In this document: in pieces, positions 53,201 through 64,000 of the stretch | Numbering within the stretch: the first letter of the stretch is position 1 | Layout of the letters: each line of letters begins with the position of its first letter | NCBI GenBank assembly: GCA_023079485.1 | Contig: CM041090.1 | Location: 32,514,874 to 32,578,873, forward strand | Origin: Archilochus colubris | Lineage: Eukaryota > Chordata > Aves > Apodiformes > Trochilidae | DNA length: 64,000 nt | Reading direction: 5' to 3' | The notes under the pieces: generated by a model | Told to the model about the DNA's origin: nothing | Databases searched by the model: none | Seen by the model: the letters and a program-made list of their open reading frames with translations, nothing else | Translations under genes and position numbers: made by a program

Positions 53201-55542
53201 TAAATAATATGGGGAAGGTGGAGTTTACTCAGTAAGATTTACTACTTCAAACATTACTGTAAATGCAAAGGTAACTGAAACCCGACAATGAAAATATTCC
53301 ATTCTAATTCCAAATTCAAAGTCCAAGCAGGTGTTTGTTTGCCATCCTCATCAGAATATGAGCAACTTTTGCTATCAGAAAATTCAGCTATTAATCCAAC
53401 ATTAAAGAATCAGGTCTACTTTAAGCTGAAGCTGTTCCACACCAATAACATGTGCTTGAAAGTTAGATCCATTGCTGCACTATCTGCAGCAAGATTGGGC
53501 CTCAGTCTTGCTTTTTCTGATTTCCTAAGCATTAGTCTCACAGTTGTTCCTCATAGACATTTGAATTGTAATAGAGTCTCTAATTACACAGTTTCATAGA
53601 ACTACTTTCTATATGAAAGAATATTAAGGAAGAACAAAGTAAAAGATGGCTGGACCAATGTTATTTAAATGTTCTCAGTATTGAAATAACACTCAGGAAA
53701 ACTGTTTTATTCTTGATTCCATCAAAGGCTTCTTCTGTGCTGCTGAGTAAGACATTTTAAAATATTTTTATAAGCCACAAAGAAATTAAATTACATTTGC
53801 ATAGAAGATTCTTATTCCAGTATTTAACTAACTTCTGAGTGCTTGGTGTTGTAACCTTAATACTTTTATAACATTGCTTTAAAATTAATTCGGCTTGAGT
53901 TCTGACACAGATTTGTCATGTTGTTATCTCAGTGCTTCAGGGTTTACCTGAGGAAAACAAAACAGAAGCAACAGAAATTACCTAAACAGCAGATTACAGA
54001 AGAGTGATGTGAGTAAAAAGGTGTGGTAAAATGTGTCTGGTTTTCTTCAATGGGGGGGCTTATGCGTGTAAAATCTGTGATACCATAATGAAATTTAAAG
54101 CTGGCAAGGGATCTCCAAAGGAGCAAAGCTTCGTGCTTTCTTAAAACCCTTTTCAGGCTGTCTTGTTACCTCCTTTCTCATGTTCTACTGGAAGACAAAG
54201 TGATGATAAGATCCTAATGTCACAAAAAAGTGATTCACACTGGAAATAGGATCCAATAGTCACTTAGAAGGAATATTTTTGCTATGAAAAGGTACTCAAG
54301 AGGCTGAGAAAGAGCAAAATCGATCTCAGAAAATCTTTCGAACTGTAGGTGGCAGCAATAATTGTGTGAACCAAGGGCAGGATGTAGGCATCTTTTTCTG
54401 AGTTTGGGGTTTTTGCAGTATGTATTAGGGACTGTTATAACTGTCAGAGGCATTGATCTCAGATTCTGAGGTCACTTAAACTGTTGAACAAGAATATATT
54501 TTTTCTAGCAAAAGTCAGAAATTTCACTGCTAACAAATGTCAAGTGTATTTTATAATCAAACCTCACCTGCATAGATAGGCTGAGAGAATGAGCATGGGA
54601 GGGACTGAATTAATGGCATGTTAACAGGTCCCTAGGATGATTGTTTAATATTATCAGAAATTATTTTATATGCTGTTTGCTGCAAAATTAGTAGATTAAG
54701 TTCAGATTATAACTACTACAATTTGATATTTTAAATTGGTCCTCATCGTAGTATTCCCTTGTGACTGGTACAAGGGATACTATAGTTCTATACCTTATGA
54801 TTTACAGCTTCCCATAATAAATGCATAATTATATAGTTCTTACCTGAAATTATATGTACAAAGCAAGAATTATGCCTATGCAGACTTAGCAGAGCAGGAC
54901 ACTTTGTGTTCCACAGAGTTAGAAGTGTTTGTTTCCAGGATATGGTTCAGCTCTCTGCTGTAAGAGCATTGCAAGGTGACTACAGACCTGTGTGCTGATA
55001 TGTGTGCTGCCTTTGTCTGGCATGGGACCAATAAAAAAGTACATACAGTTATCTAGTTTGGAGAATGTCATTAGAATGTCCTGCCCATCAGAACCCCCTT
55101 AAATCAGGAATAGTTACATAAGTGTTAGCTTTTGAGGAAGAGTAATAGATATGGTGGCAGCTGTAACTTTTATTATCTATAGATAAGACTTTTTTTCCAC
55201 TCATAGATTTAAGTTTAAATAGATTATATTTCAGAAAGGGAAGAAACTTGGAGAATAAGGTTTTCCAGAGAGCAGGAGGTTTGACTAAAAAGCCTCCAGA
55301 CAAACAAAATCCTAGATTTCCCTGAAAGACATTAATAAATTTTAGTGATAATAAAACTACTTCACTAGACAAATAACTTAATAGAGGCTTGGCATCAACA
55401 AGTGTGGAAATAAGCCTGATACTTTTGCCCCATATATATTAAAATTCCCAGAACTGGATTCATTGTAGCAGTAAAGGTTGTAGGTTTAGTACTTATGAGA
55501 GCTAAACACTGTTGCATTTTTACTTGCAGGTATGAGCACTTA
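50271..55542. other. Gene-poor intergenic sequence
   Basis: AT-rich DNA upstream of HSP90AA1. I found no spliced open frame, RNA gene or recognisable repeat apart from a short (TG)n run at 52,503-52,519. Isolated frames of 60-103 codons lack splice or motif support. Confidence 0.6.
52503..52519. repeat. (TG)n microsatellite
   Basis: About eight consecutive TG units. Confidence 0.9.
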
Positions 55543-55862
55543 AAATCATAAAATAGCTTAGGTTGGAAGGGACATTAGAGATCATCTACTCCAGCCTCCC
55601 TGCCATGGGCAAGGATGCCTCTCAGCCAGATAAGGTTGCTCAAAGCCTCATCCAACCTGGCCTTGAACTCCTCCAGGGAGGAGCATCCACAGCTTCTCTG
55701 GAGAATCTACTCCAGTCTCACCACCCTCATGCCTAAGCACTTCTTCCTAAGATCTAGTCTAAACCAATTCACCTTCAGTTTAAAATCATTTCCCCTTGTC
55801 CTGTTGCTGGTCACTCTTAGGAAAGTCCCATTCCAGCCTTCCTGTAGGTTCCCTTCAGGTAC
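55543..55862 (-). repeat. CR1 LINE 3' fragment, antisense
   Basis: Begins 'aaatcataaaatagctta', 'ggttggaagggacattagag', 'atcatctactccagcctccc', then 'ggttgctcaaagcctcatcc', 'aacctggccttgaactcctc', and runs to 'cccttgtcctgttgctggtc'. These are diagnostic words of the reverse complement of the bird CR1 3' end, so the element lies on the minus strand. About 320 bp remain, 5'-truncated as usual. Multiple indels and point changes show it is old; any open frame across it is meaningless. Confidence 0.92.
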
Positions 55863-57994
55863 ATACCTTATTTTGTGTGTGTGGTAGATTTGGTGACAAA
55901 GCTGTCCTTCAAGCCACTTTCAAAACTATAGAACTAGAGACTCAAAAATGTTAATTTAAATATCAGTTAATAGCTAGGAAGCTATACACTATGGGAAATT
56001 GTGTCACAAAGCATTTATTCTGTACTTTAATAAATGACTCTTGATCCAAAAGTATTTTTCAAATTACTGAACACACACCATTTTACTGCTGAGTTAGGTA
56101 ATTAGGACATGACAGAAAAATTGATAGTGGGAAATAAAATTTAGATTTATTTTAAATAAGGTAAGTCCTGGATTTTAAGCAGATACTGAGGGAAGTAGTT
56201 ATGTGGTTACCTGTACTGGAAAGATAACGTATTTTTGGATAAAGATTCTTATGTGAAGAAGGTACTATTTTTTATAAAGAGGACATCTCTTTGATCAATT
56301 TGTTCTAGTACCTGCAGCAAAAGCAAGAAGAAAGAGTGTTGGAAAGGCCTTCATACTTCAGGAACATTTCCAAAGCATCTACTTTGGAAATAAGCACAGT
56401 TCCTAGAAACAAAGGCTTTTGGCTTGGATCCTTGCCTGAGCTATGCTGTAGCTGTGCCTGGATTCAGCCTTGTACTTGCTACTTCTAACCTTGAGTCTCA
56501 CCTGACTTCTTGGCTCATCCTTGGACCTCCCACATTATTACAATTTGATGTGACCATCATTGAGCTGAAACATCGCCAGACCAAATCTCATCTTCTTTTT
56601 CAGGTATCATGGGATTATCGCCCTTGTCAGTATGTTCATGACCTGCCTGCTTTATTTTTGCTTTTGGCTTGTGGAGCAACCTGCTCTTTTACACCCTGGC
56701 AGTCTGGTCCTTCCTTGAAAGAGGTATCCAGGTAGAGGACCTCATATTCTGGAAAATGGCTTACAAAACTTGTTATGAGTCTTCTTCTCTTCTGGTGGTA
56801 TATATATAATTATTATTTCAGATGTATTGTTAATATTCTGGCATATATTTTGAATTTTCACTTGTCTGATTTCTGATTTTTTTGCTTAAGATAGAACAGG
56901 ATGAATAATTGTTTGATTAAGAGGAATTTAGTAGGTTTTTATTGTAGTTGTGCTGGATTGTGTTATAAAGCAAGAACAGCCATGGTGAGTTTTTATTTAT
57001 TACTGCTAATTAATTTCCCATTTCCATTCTGGGACATCCCAGAGTTTACATTTACAGTTATGATAAAATAGCAAAGACTGGAGATTCTCACTCCTTTAAC
57101 TGAAATGCTACCTATAGAGGAACTCTCTGAGGTAATTAATTTTAAGAGTAGGCTTGAAAATTCTTGAAGAATGGGAGATATTGGCTTAGTTGATATAATG
57201 ATGAGACTATTGTGGACTTGCTCATAATCCATTCAAGTCAGAATAATACTGGAAGGAAACACATTATAATGAAGGGACATAGATATGCTTTTGTCAACAT
57301 TCCTTTTGAAGTTATGCTTCAACAGCACATTCACCTGTTTGTAATAAAGACCATGAAAGCCTTGTGTCTCACTATTAGCTGGCTTTATTTTGCCCACAGT
57401 TCTGTCCTGTCACAGCTGTCTGAAGGAAAGAAGACGAGAAACAATAAATTATAATTTACACTGACTAGAAAGCTTATGACAAGATTATATTGGAATTTTC
57501 CAAAGAGAAGTGATTTAAAGAAATACTGTAGTCACATTTCATCTTACCTTAGCAGAGCAACAAGTCTTCATCAGCTAAGTCTGGCAGTGAAAAAAATCAC
57601 TGTCATCACTCATTTCTGAGAATTTACTCTATGTAGATAACCTTCAAACCACACTTTCTAAAAAAATTAGACATGCAGCAGAAGGGGAGAAGAGGGAAAC
57701 TGGACAAGACTATTTAGGTATAGAGCAAGTCAAGACAGGTCCTGAGAGGGCATTATTCTGATATACTATGTGTAAAAGTCTAACTGGGTTTGCTTAACAC
57801 ATATATCAGCAGCAAGCAGCCTCTTCATTTGTTTAGAAACTATGATCCTGATCCTGTACCTTAAAAGAGCTTTTATAATAATTTATTTTTACAGAAAGTA
57901 AGTAAAATGATACCTACTCAAAAAGGAGTTGACATATTGTTGTGCAATATTGGCATTGCACAAATATAAATAATAATGTTAAGGATAAACTTGC

Positions 57995-58200
57995 AGAAAT
58001 GCTTGTGGTTGGAAAGAAACAGTGATCCAGAGATCATTGCATCCAACTCCTCTGCTCAAGTAGGGGCACCTACAACATGTATATGAGGTAGCCATGTAGG
58101 ACATGACCATGTCCACTAACAGCTGCTCTGAAAAGAGATCACTGATGGGTGACATCTCTTGCAATGAAACCAAGTGGACTGTAGCCCTCTCTCAGAAAGA
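57995..58200 (-). repeat. Degraded CR1 LINE fragment, antisense
   Basis: Contains 'tggttggaaagaaacagtga', 'tccagagatcattgcatcca', 'actcctctgctcaagtaggg' and 'aggacatgaccatgtccact', matching the CR1 pattern GTTGGAAGGGACCTCTGGAG / ATCATCTAGTCCAAC / CTGCTCAAGCAGG / AGGACCATGTCC with many changes. It is older than the copy at 55.5 kb. Confidence 0.75.
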
Positions 58201-61200
58201 ATCTTAAAGCTGAACTGTCTACAGGAGCAGCTGGTTCCACCCCATCACACACAGCTCAAACACCATTGCAGAACAGAAATGGAAGATACCTCTCTCTGTG
58301 TTGCTGTCTCTTGAATATAAATGAAGATAGTAGTGCTCAAACTTGTAGGATGTATCCACACAAGAAAAAGAGAAGCTTAGGAACTATGTTAATAATACAC
58401 TAATCAGGATCCTTCCTTGGTGCTTTTGCTATTTTTCCAGTGAGCAAAGGGAGGGATGTGGGTGTCTGTGTGTGCCCTACTACCCAGCTATGAGCTGGGA
58501 CCTGAGAGCTCAGCATGAAGTCTGTCTAGTTTGCAATGCTGTTAGGATTCACCAGATGGGGCTAATACAGCAAATATAAATATTCTCTAAAGTAGTCATA
58601 TGTAAAAACTATATATAGATAGGGAGAGCAAGATATATTTCTGTATGTGGCATAAGATTTTTAACTAGAAGTCTTTTTATTTTTTTAAAAAAGTGAATCC
58701 CTTCAATGACTCCATTATTTAATAGATACTTTGTTTCAATAATTTTCTATGAATTATGTGTTTAACTATCCAGCCATTCACCACCCCCCAACAAACTAAT
58801 AGCTGTCTAAGGAACTCTGTAGGTTAGATCAGGCTTGCTTATTTATTTATTTTTAATCCCTAAATAGCTATAAATCCCCATATATAAAACCAGAAAAGCG
58901 TATGTTGTCTCCAGTTCCCAAATACTGTTTTTTCCTATATTTAAATAAAAATACAAACAAAAGTTGTAAAAATCAGTTTAAGCTTAAAAATTTTACAGCT
59001 TTCCCTTTTCATATACCCATCTCTGAGATTAGTTTCATGTAGAGACTCTGAACATGTTTAGATATCAGTGCACCATTTTAGGTAGATGATTTTTCAAAAA
59101 GAAAGTAAATCCCTGCATGCCACTGTATCTGTCAAATGTCCTCATCTGTGTCAAATCACTGAACTGGGATGTTAGTATTTGAAAGTTGAAAGTAATTGCC
59201 TGTGAAAGCTGTCAGATTGATGTTCCCTGTATTCTGCCATGTCCTCAGTAAGCAACTCCATCATTGTTACTGTCAAAGGAGGCAAAATACATTAAGATTT
59301 AACATGTATCTACCTTATCTTTGATTTTAGCACATTATACCTATTTATGAAAATAAATATGCCAGTGAGTAAATAGACATCAGATTACATTTAACTCAAC
59401 CAACTGAACAGCTATTGGAAATGACATAAATCATATTATACCTAGCACTTGTTCATAGAAAGATGGAGACAAAAGACAAGGACCGCAACATTAATGTGCA
59501 TATTTGATTCCTGATAAATATATGTGATAGGAGAACATAATATGGTATGAGCTGGATAAGGATGACAGTTTCAGGTAAAACAGAAAAGCAGGGTCTGCTC
59601 TCAGTAATCTGCAAACCACACTTTTCTTTAGTAATCCCATCACTTGCTTTATATATTCAGCAAGGGAAAGAGAGTAAGAGAAACTGAACAAGACTCATTA
59701 GGCATGAAGGAAGTCAGACTTAGTGTTAGACAGGCACTTAGACTACTGAAAGCCTGAATGATGACAATTTCTTATGATGAATTAAATTTTGTGTGTGATT
59801 AAATTATAAAGTACATGTGATAATATATAAGAATAACAGTAAATTGTAGTAATAAACCCTCATTCTGCTCAGCCAATGCTTCTTTGTCTTGTAGATAACA
59901 ATAAATTTGTTACCACACTTTGATGGAAAAATTGAATTGCAATTTTTTTGTCTAGACAGTTACACAGTTCCACTCAGCAATCTTTGACTTCCTAAAATCT
60001 CCCTGTATGACTGAACAGAAAGCAGAAAGCAGTCAGCCATTCTTATTCTGAAGCACTGCAACATGTTTGAGCTAATATTGCTTCATGTGAGAAAGGTGAT
60101 AAGGGAACTTAGAATGTGTTTTCAGGCCTTCTTGGAGAAATACACCAAAGCAACAGAGAAAGATCCCAACATCAGCTAAGCAGATGACCTGGGGGAGACT
60201 GAGGAAACTATGATAAACTTCAGACACTCATGCACATACCTCTCTTAGCTGTAAAATGTTCAGAGGCTCTTGATTCAGGTCACCTTATTCAATTTACTGA
60301 TTCCTCTATTTTGGGCTGGTAATGTTGCCCCTTCCTTGGCTGTTCAAGTCCATTCTTTTGAAGGACACCTTTCTCAGCTTTCTGCTCACGAAGTCTTAAA
60401 TCACACAATGCCTTCTACTTTTCTTGCACGGATGACTCTTAACTGTTTCTCACACCAACTACATGTTGCTTGGCTAACCTGCAACACCAATAACCATGTA
60501 TAATCATATAACATGTCCACAAGTTTCCCAGTGAAAAGCTGATGAAAGAAATAGCTGATTCTGATGGAAAAGAAAATACAGTCAGCCCTTACCTATGCAC
60601 AAGGTTGTCATTCCTCAGCTGGATTACAGCAATACTGTTGTGTGGATGGCTTCCTATTTACAGAGTTTTAGAGAAGTACGTCCTTACGTAGCACATCTTG
60701 GAACACAAGCTGTTTGTAGGCATAACAAACCAATCTCTATGGCTTTCCATACAATTTAAATTAAATTCATCATCTCAGTCTTATCTTCAAAGAACATAAT
60801 TTCCAGGACAGCTACAGCTTCAAGATAAATCTGTTGTTGACAAGAACAACACTCTTTGCTATAAAGTACTCTGTTCAGGAGACAACTTACAGAAACCTGA
60901 TGGCAAGCAGCAAAATGAAGTCTAAAGATACAACACAGCTCACTGTCGTCCAATCCCAACTGCCAAGCAGATTTATTTTACCTTGCCTTCTTCAATCCCA
61001 ATGCTTGTTTTAAAAAAATATGAATTTATTTTTAAGTAATTTAAACCTCCTCCCCCCATCTATGAAAACAAAGTATTTCTCTTGCTTTTGAGGAGGGATG
61101 AGAGTACAAACCAGCATGCAGTATATTCTAATACAGCAGAAACTTATTTGATAACTCCTTTTCACTTTATAACACATAACTCATGAATTTAGTGTTAAAT

Positions 61201-64000
61201 TTATGAAGTGCTTCGATTATATTCTTAATGAAAATACGAAGCTATGAAACTATGCCATAAACAATATTTTCTCATGATGAAAGCAAGTCAGACATACTTT
61301 AAAGTTAATGTAAGTAATTTGAATCATATTTCCAACACTAATTCTTTTTCTTCTCCCCATATTAAATGGCACTTGCATGCCATTCTCCTCACCAGCATCA
61401 ATCTTTTGACTATTTCATGTGCATTACTTCCCTATCTTTGTTTGCCAGTGTCTGTTAGTAATTCACACACATTCATAATTTGTTAAAATTTGAGACATTG
61501 CAGAGCTTTTGACTCTTAAATCAGTCACACACTAAATGCCTACATTGGTTTTGGCATCAAAGTCCAAGAAAAACTTGACAGACCAACTAAAGTTGACAGA
61601 CACCGCAGAGATGGTCTCCTGATTCCTGCCTCAGAATCTGCAAGCAATGCACATGAGAATAGATAATGCTTGCATGATGGAATATGGGTGTAGTCACCAT
61701 CCTCTTATTGTTTCTTTGTTTTTTCTTTTTTTTTTTTTTTTTTTTCAGAAGAGCTCATTGTAGTAGTTTTTGGGAAGTAACAGATGGCATTCAAATTCAA
61801 ACGTGGAGAAATTTTGTTGATAAATTTACTTGTATTGCATAAGTTTTAATGCTGCATAAGTTTTAATTTCCTCATGACCAGCAAAAGTACTATTAATACT
61901 ACATCCTGAAAAGTTGCAGGACCAATTTATGCTCTGTATAAATCAATCTCAAAGGACTACACTATTTTACGATGTTAATGAGTATTGCTCATGTTTGTTT
62001 TTGAATTTGCCAAAACATTTGTGAGAAGTCAAGGCACGATGCAGCAGTGATTCTGACTGACTTCTATTTATTGGTTGTGCAGTGCATACCAAATAACACA
62101 TCTAGGGGTGTTCTCATGGGATCATTTCAGAGCTATCATATTTGGTTAGCTTGAAACAGAAGAATTTACGAGTGATACAGAGAATATTTTAATGGGACTT
62201 ATCTCTGTAATCTCTTTTTTCCATTCTTTAACAAAGTATTTAATGAGTATTGTTGATGGGGCTGTACAATGATGTTCTTGTGACTTGCAGCTGTGTTTTT
62301 CAAATGAATATTTGTCTTGGATTCTCTGTGGAATCTCTCAGCGGCTTTTATTGATGTTTCTCAGTAAATGTTAAACACTACATCAGTTCTTTTACTTTCT
62401 GCACCACCATGTACTGTTGATAACCAGTTACTTGTTAACTTTGTTTATTCTTTGGATCACACTCATTCCATCAGTGACAGATGGCCTGCTGTGATTTCAG
62501 TACAATTTGCATGGCGTAGAATCACTCTACCAAGGTCTCCTGCTTTGTTGCTCAAAATCATCTGTCCAATGTTGTCAGTGTGTAAAGAATAAGAAATATT
62601 GAGTGTGCTTGCTTGAAGTGACATTTTGGGTTTTTTGGTTTTTTGAGGTTAAATCCTAGTCTGCTCTAGATACAGAGATCCTTGTCTTTTCTGCTCTTCT
62701 TTTGGTGACTGAAAACATTCTGACCCATTGGATCCATTCAAGAAACTCCCATATGGAAGAACCACTCTTAAGACAAGCATTCTTAAAATAATTTTAGATC
62801 TGCTCACATAATTACGAGCTTAATTTAGGAGCTCACCAATACCATCTGGCAGGGCTGTCTGATAAGCTTACAAGACCTATTGGTCATTATTGATTGGCTT
62901 TGTCAATCAAGACAAGATTGCTTGCAAGAGTTTCAAGCAAGGCCTCAATACCTGACCCTTTGGAAGTTTCATTATCTGTACTTGTTCAGATTTTCACTCA
63001 GATACATACTCTGTTTTGCAAAAGTTAACTGGAGAACTTCATGTTTCATGCTTCTCAGCTACTAACAGCTACTCTGTACTAACATTTTGATAGTCAGCTG
63101 CAAGATAGCACTTAGCTACAAACTGTATCTCTTGGAAATTAATTGATTTCAAATAAATCCACTTAACCCCCTGGAGTCTGAATGGACTTCTGCAGCTGAG
63201 CTGATCAACTGGAAAGACAGTGAGGTCCTGCTTCATTTTGCATCTGTAGTGAGTTTAATTCCCTATCCATTAATCTTTCACAAACAGCTCTCATGAGGTC
63301 AGATGAACACTGCTGCTGGTGAAGAACACAACTACAGCACAGAGTCACAGTCAAGAAAGAGAGCAGGACATGTTTGGTAGCAGCCACATCAGAGCAACAG
63401 AAATACAGCTTCAAATTACACCAGGGAAGTGTTTTTTACTATTAATATAAGGTGATCTAGCTCAGTGCAGCTTATCTCCCCCTAGCTGCACATTCCCAAC
63501 TTCTTCCTTATTTTGGCTCTAGCAATTCTGTGATGAATTGGATCAGCCTGGTTTCTGGTCAAGAGTTTGCTTACCCAAGAACCCATCATTTCTTTGCATG
63601 TGTTAGTTTTCAAGTGCATCTGGCTCACCCTTTGGCTGCACGATCACTAGTGCTGATGCAAGAGTGGTAATAGAAATACGTTTCTAAGGATAGAGGAGAT
63701 GCCAAAGCCCTTTTTTACAGTTGGAGGTTTGCCTTAGATTAGCTTGAGTCAGTTGTGAGGCTATAGTTGGACAAACTCTTTTAAGCTGAACTGTTGCCAG
63801 AAGAAACAGTGCTGCTTCCCTGCATAGTAAGAACAGTCCTTTCCAATCCTATGCCTCTTCCTTCTGACATTGATCAGGTTTGCTGTGCAACACAGCTCGT
63901 TGTATAGTTGCACGATGATCAGAACAATGAAGTGAGTGAGTGGGCAACTAGTTTTTCAGGTTAACATTTCAGGTCAACTCCCCAGCCGGGCTCTTCGTGC
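58201..64000. other. Gene-poor intergenic sequence to the window end
   Basis: AT-rich, with a 20-base T run (61,726-61,745) and a short duplicated word (tgcataagttttaat, 61,836-61,866). No convincing coding exon or RNA gene. In human the next gene in this direction is WDR20; nothing resembling its N terminus was recognised before the window ends. Confidence 0.55.
61726..61745. repeat. Poly-T run
   Basis: Twenty consecutive T bases followed by CAG. It might be the reversed A-tail of a lost retroelement, but no body was recognised. Confidence 0.85.

Noticed and set aside
55615..55887. 90-codon plus-strand frame
   Set aside because: Lies inside a degraded antisense CR1 element; it is the translation of repeat sequence.
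56424..56735. 103-codon plus-strand frame as a possible upstream exon or WDR20 start
   Set aside because: No resemblance to WDR20 or HSP90AA1 N termini, no supporting splice sites, AT-rich surroundings.

Overview
The window looks like chromosomal DNA from a bird. It holds split genes with short introns, the vertebrate gene pair DYNC1H1 and HSP90AA1 side by side, degraded fragments of the CR1 LINE family typical of bird genomes, and one CpG-rich promoter island in otherwise AT-rich DNA. The species cannot be named from the sequence alone.

Region 1 (1-24,910, + strand): the 3' part of DYNC1H1, the cytoplasmic dynein-1 heavy chain. Fifty coding exons could be placed. Their lengths add up to 8,124 nt (2,708 codons including the stop), with no frame break. 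They run from the Walker B strand of AAA1 through AAA2-AAA4, the stalk and microtubule-binding domain, AAA5, AAA6 and the C-terminal domain to the stop at 24,646-24,648 and an AATAAA signal at 24,885. The promoter, tail and linker lie upstream of the window.

Region 2 (24,910-41,735): a stretch between DYNC1H1 and HSP90AA1, where human, from memory, has no coding gene. On the minus strand it carries a gene I do not recognise. Four exons (30,667 down to 27,325) are all in phase 0 with good splice sites, and end in an acidic protein with a bipartite nuclear-localisation-like tail. About 10 kb away, at 37,965-37,459, a second terminal-exon-like unit opens with the same FLDxYxGxSED motif at the same splice position and also has AATAAA right after its stop. 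This suggests a diverged tandem copy or an alternative terminal exon. The region also holds a near-perfect 56-bp-arm inverted repeat at 35,610-35,796. These are the least explained parts of the window.

Region 3 (41,735-49,450, - strand): complete HSP90AA1. Ten coding exons encode 728 residues ending in MEEVD. There is a non-coding first exon, a TATA box, and a five-unit heat-shock element directly upstream of the TATA box, all inside a CpG island (about 48,370-50,270).

Region 4 (50,270-64,000): AT-rich and gene-poor, with two CR1 fragments and simple repeats. I found no convincing coding exon. In human the next gene in this direction is WDR20, which may begin beyond the window.

Functionally, the two known genes are unrelated housekeeping genes: a minus-end microtubule motor and a cytosolic chaperone. 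DYNC1H1 converges with the unknown gene (facing 3' ends about 2.4 kb apart). The unknown gene(s) and HSP90AA1 are both on the minus strand.
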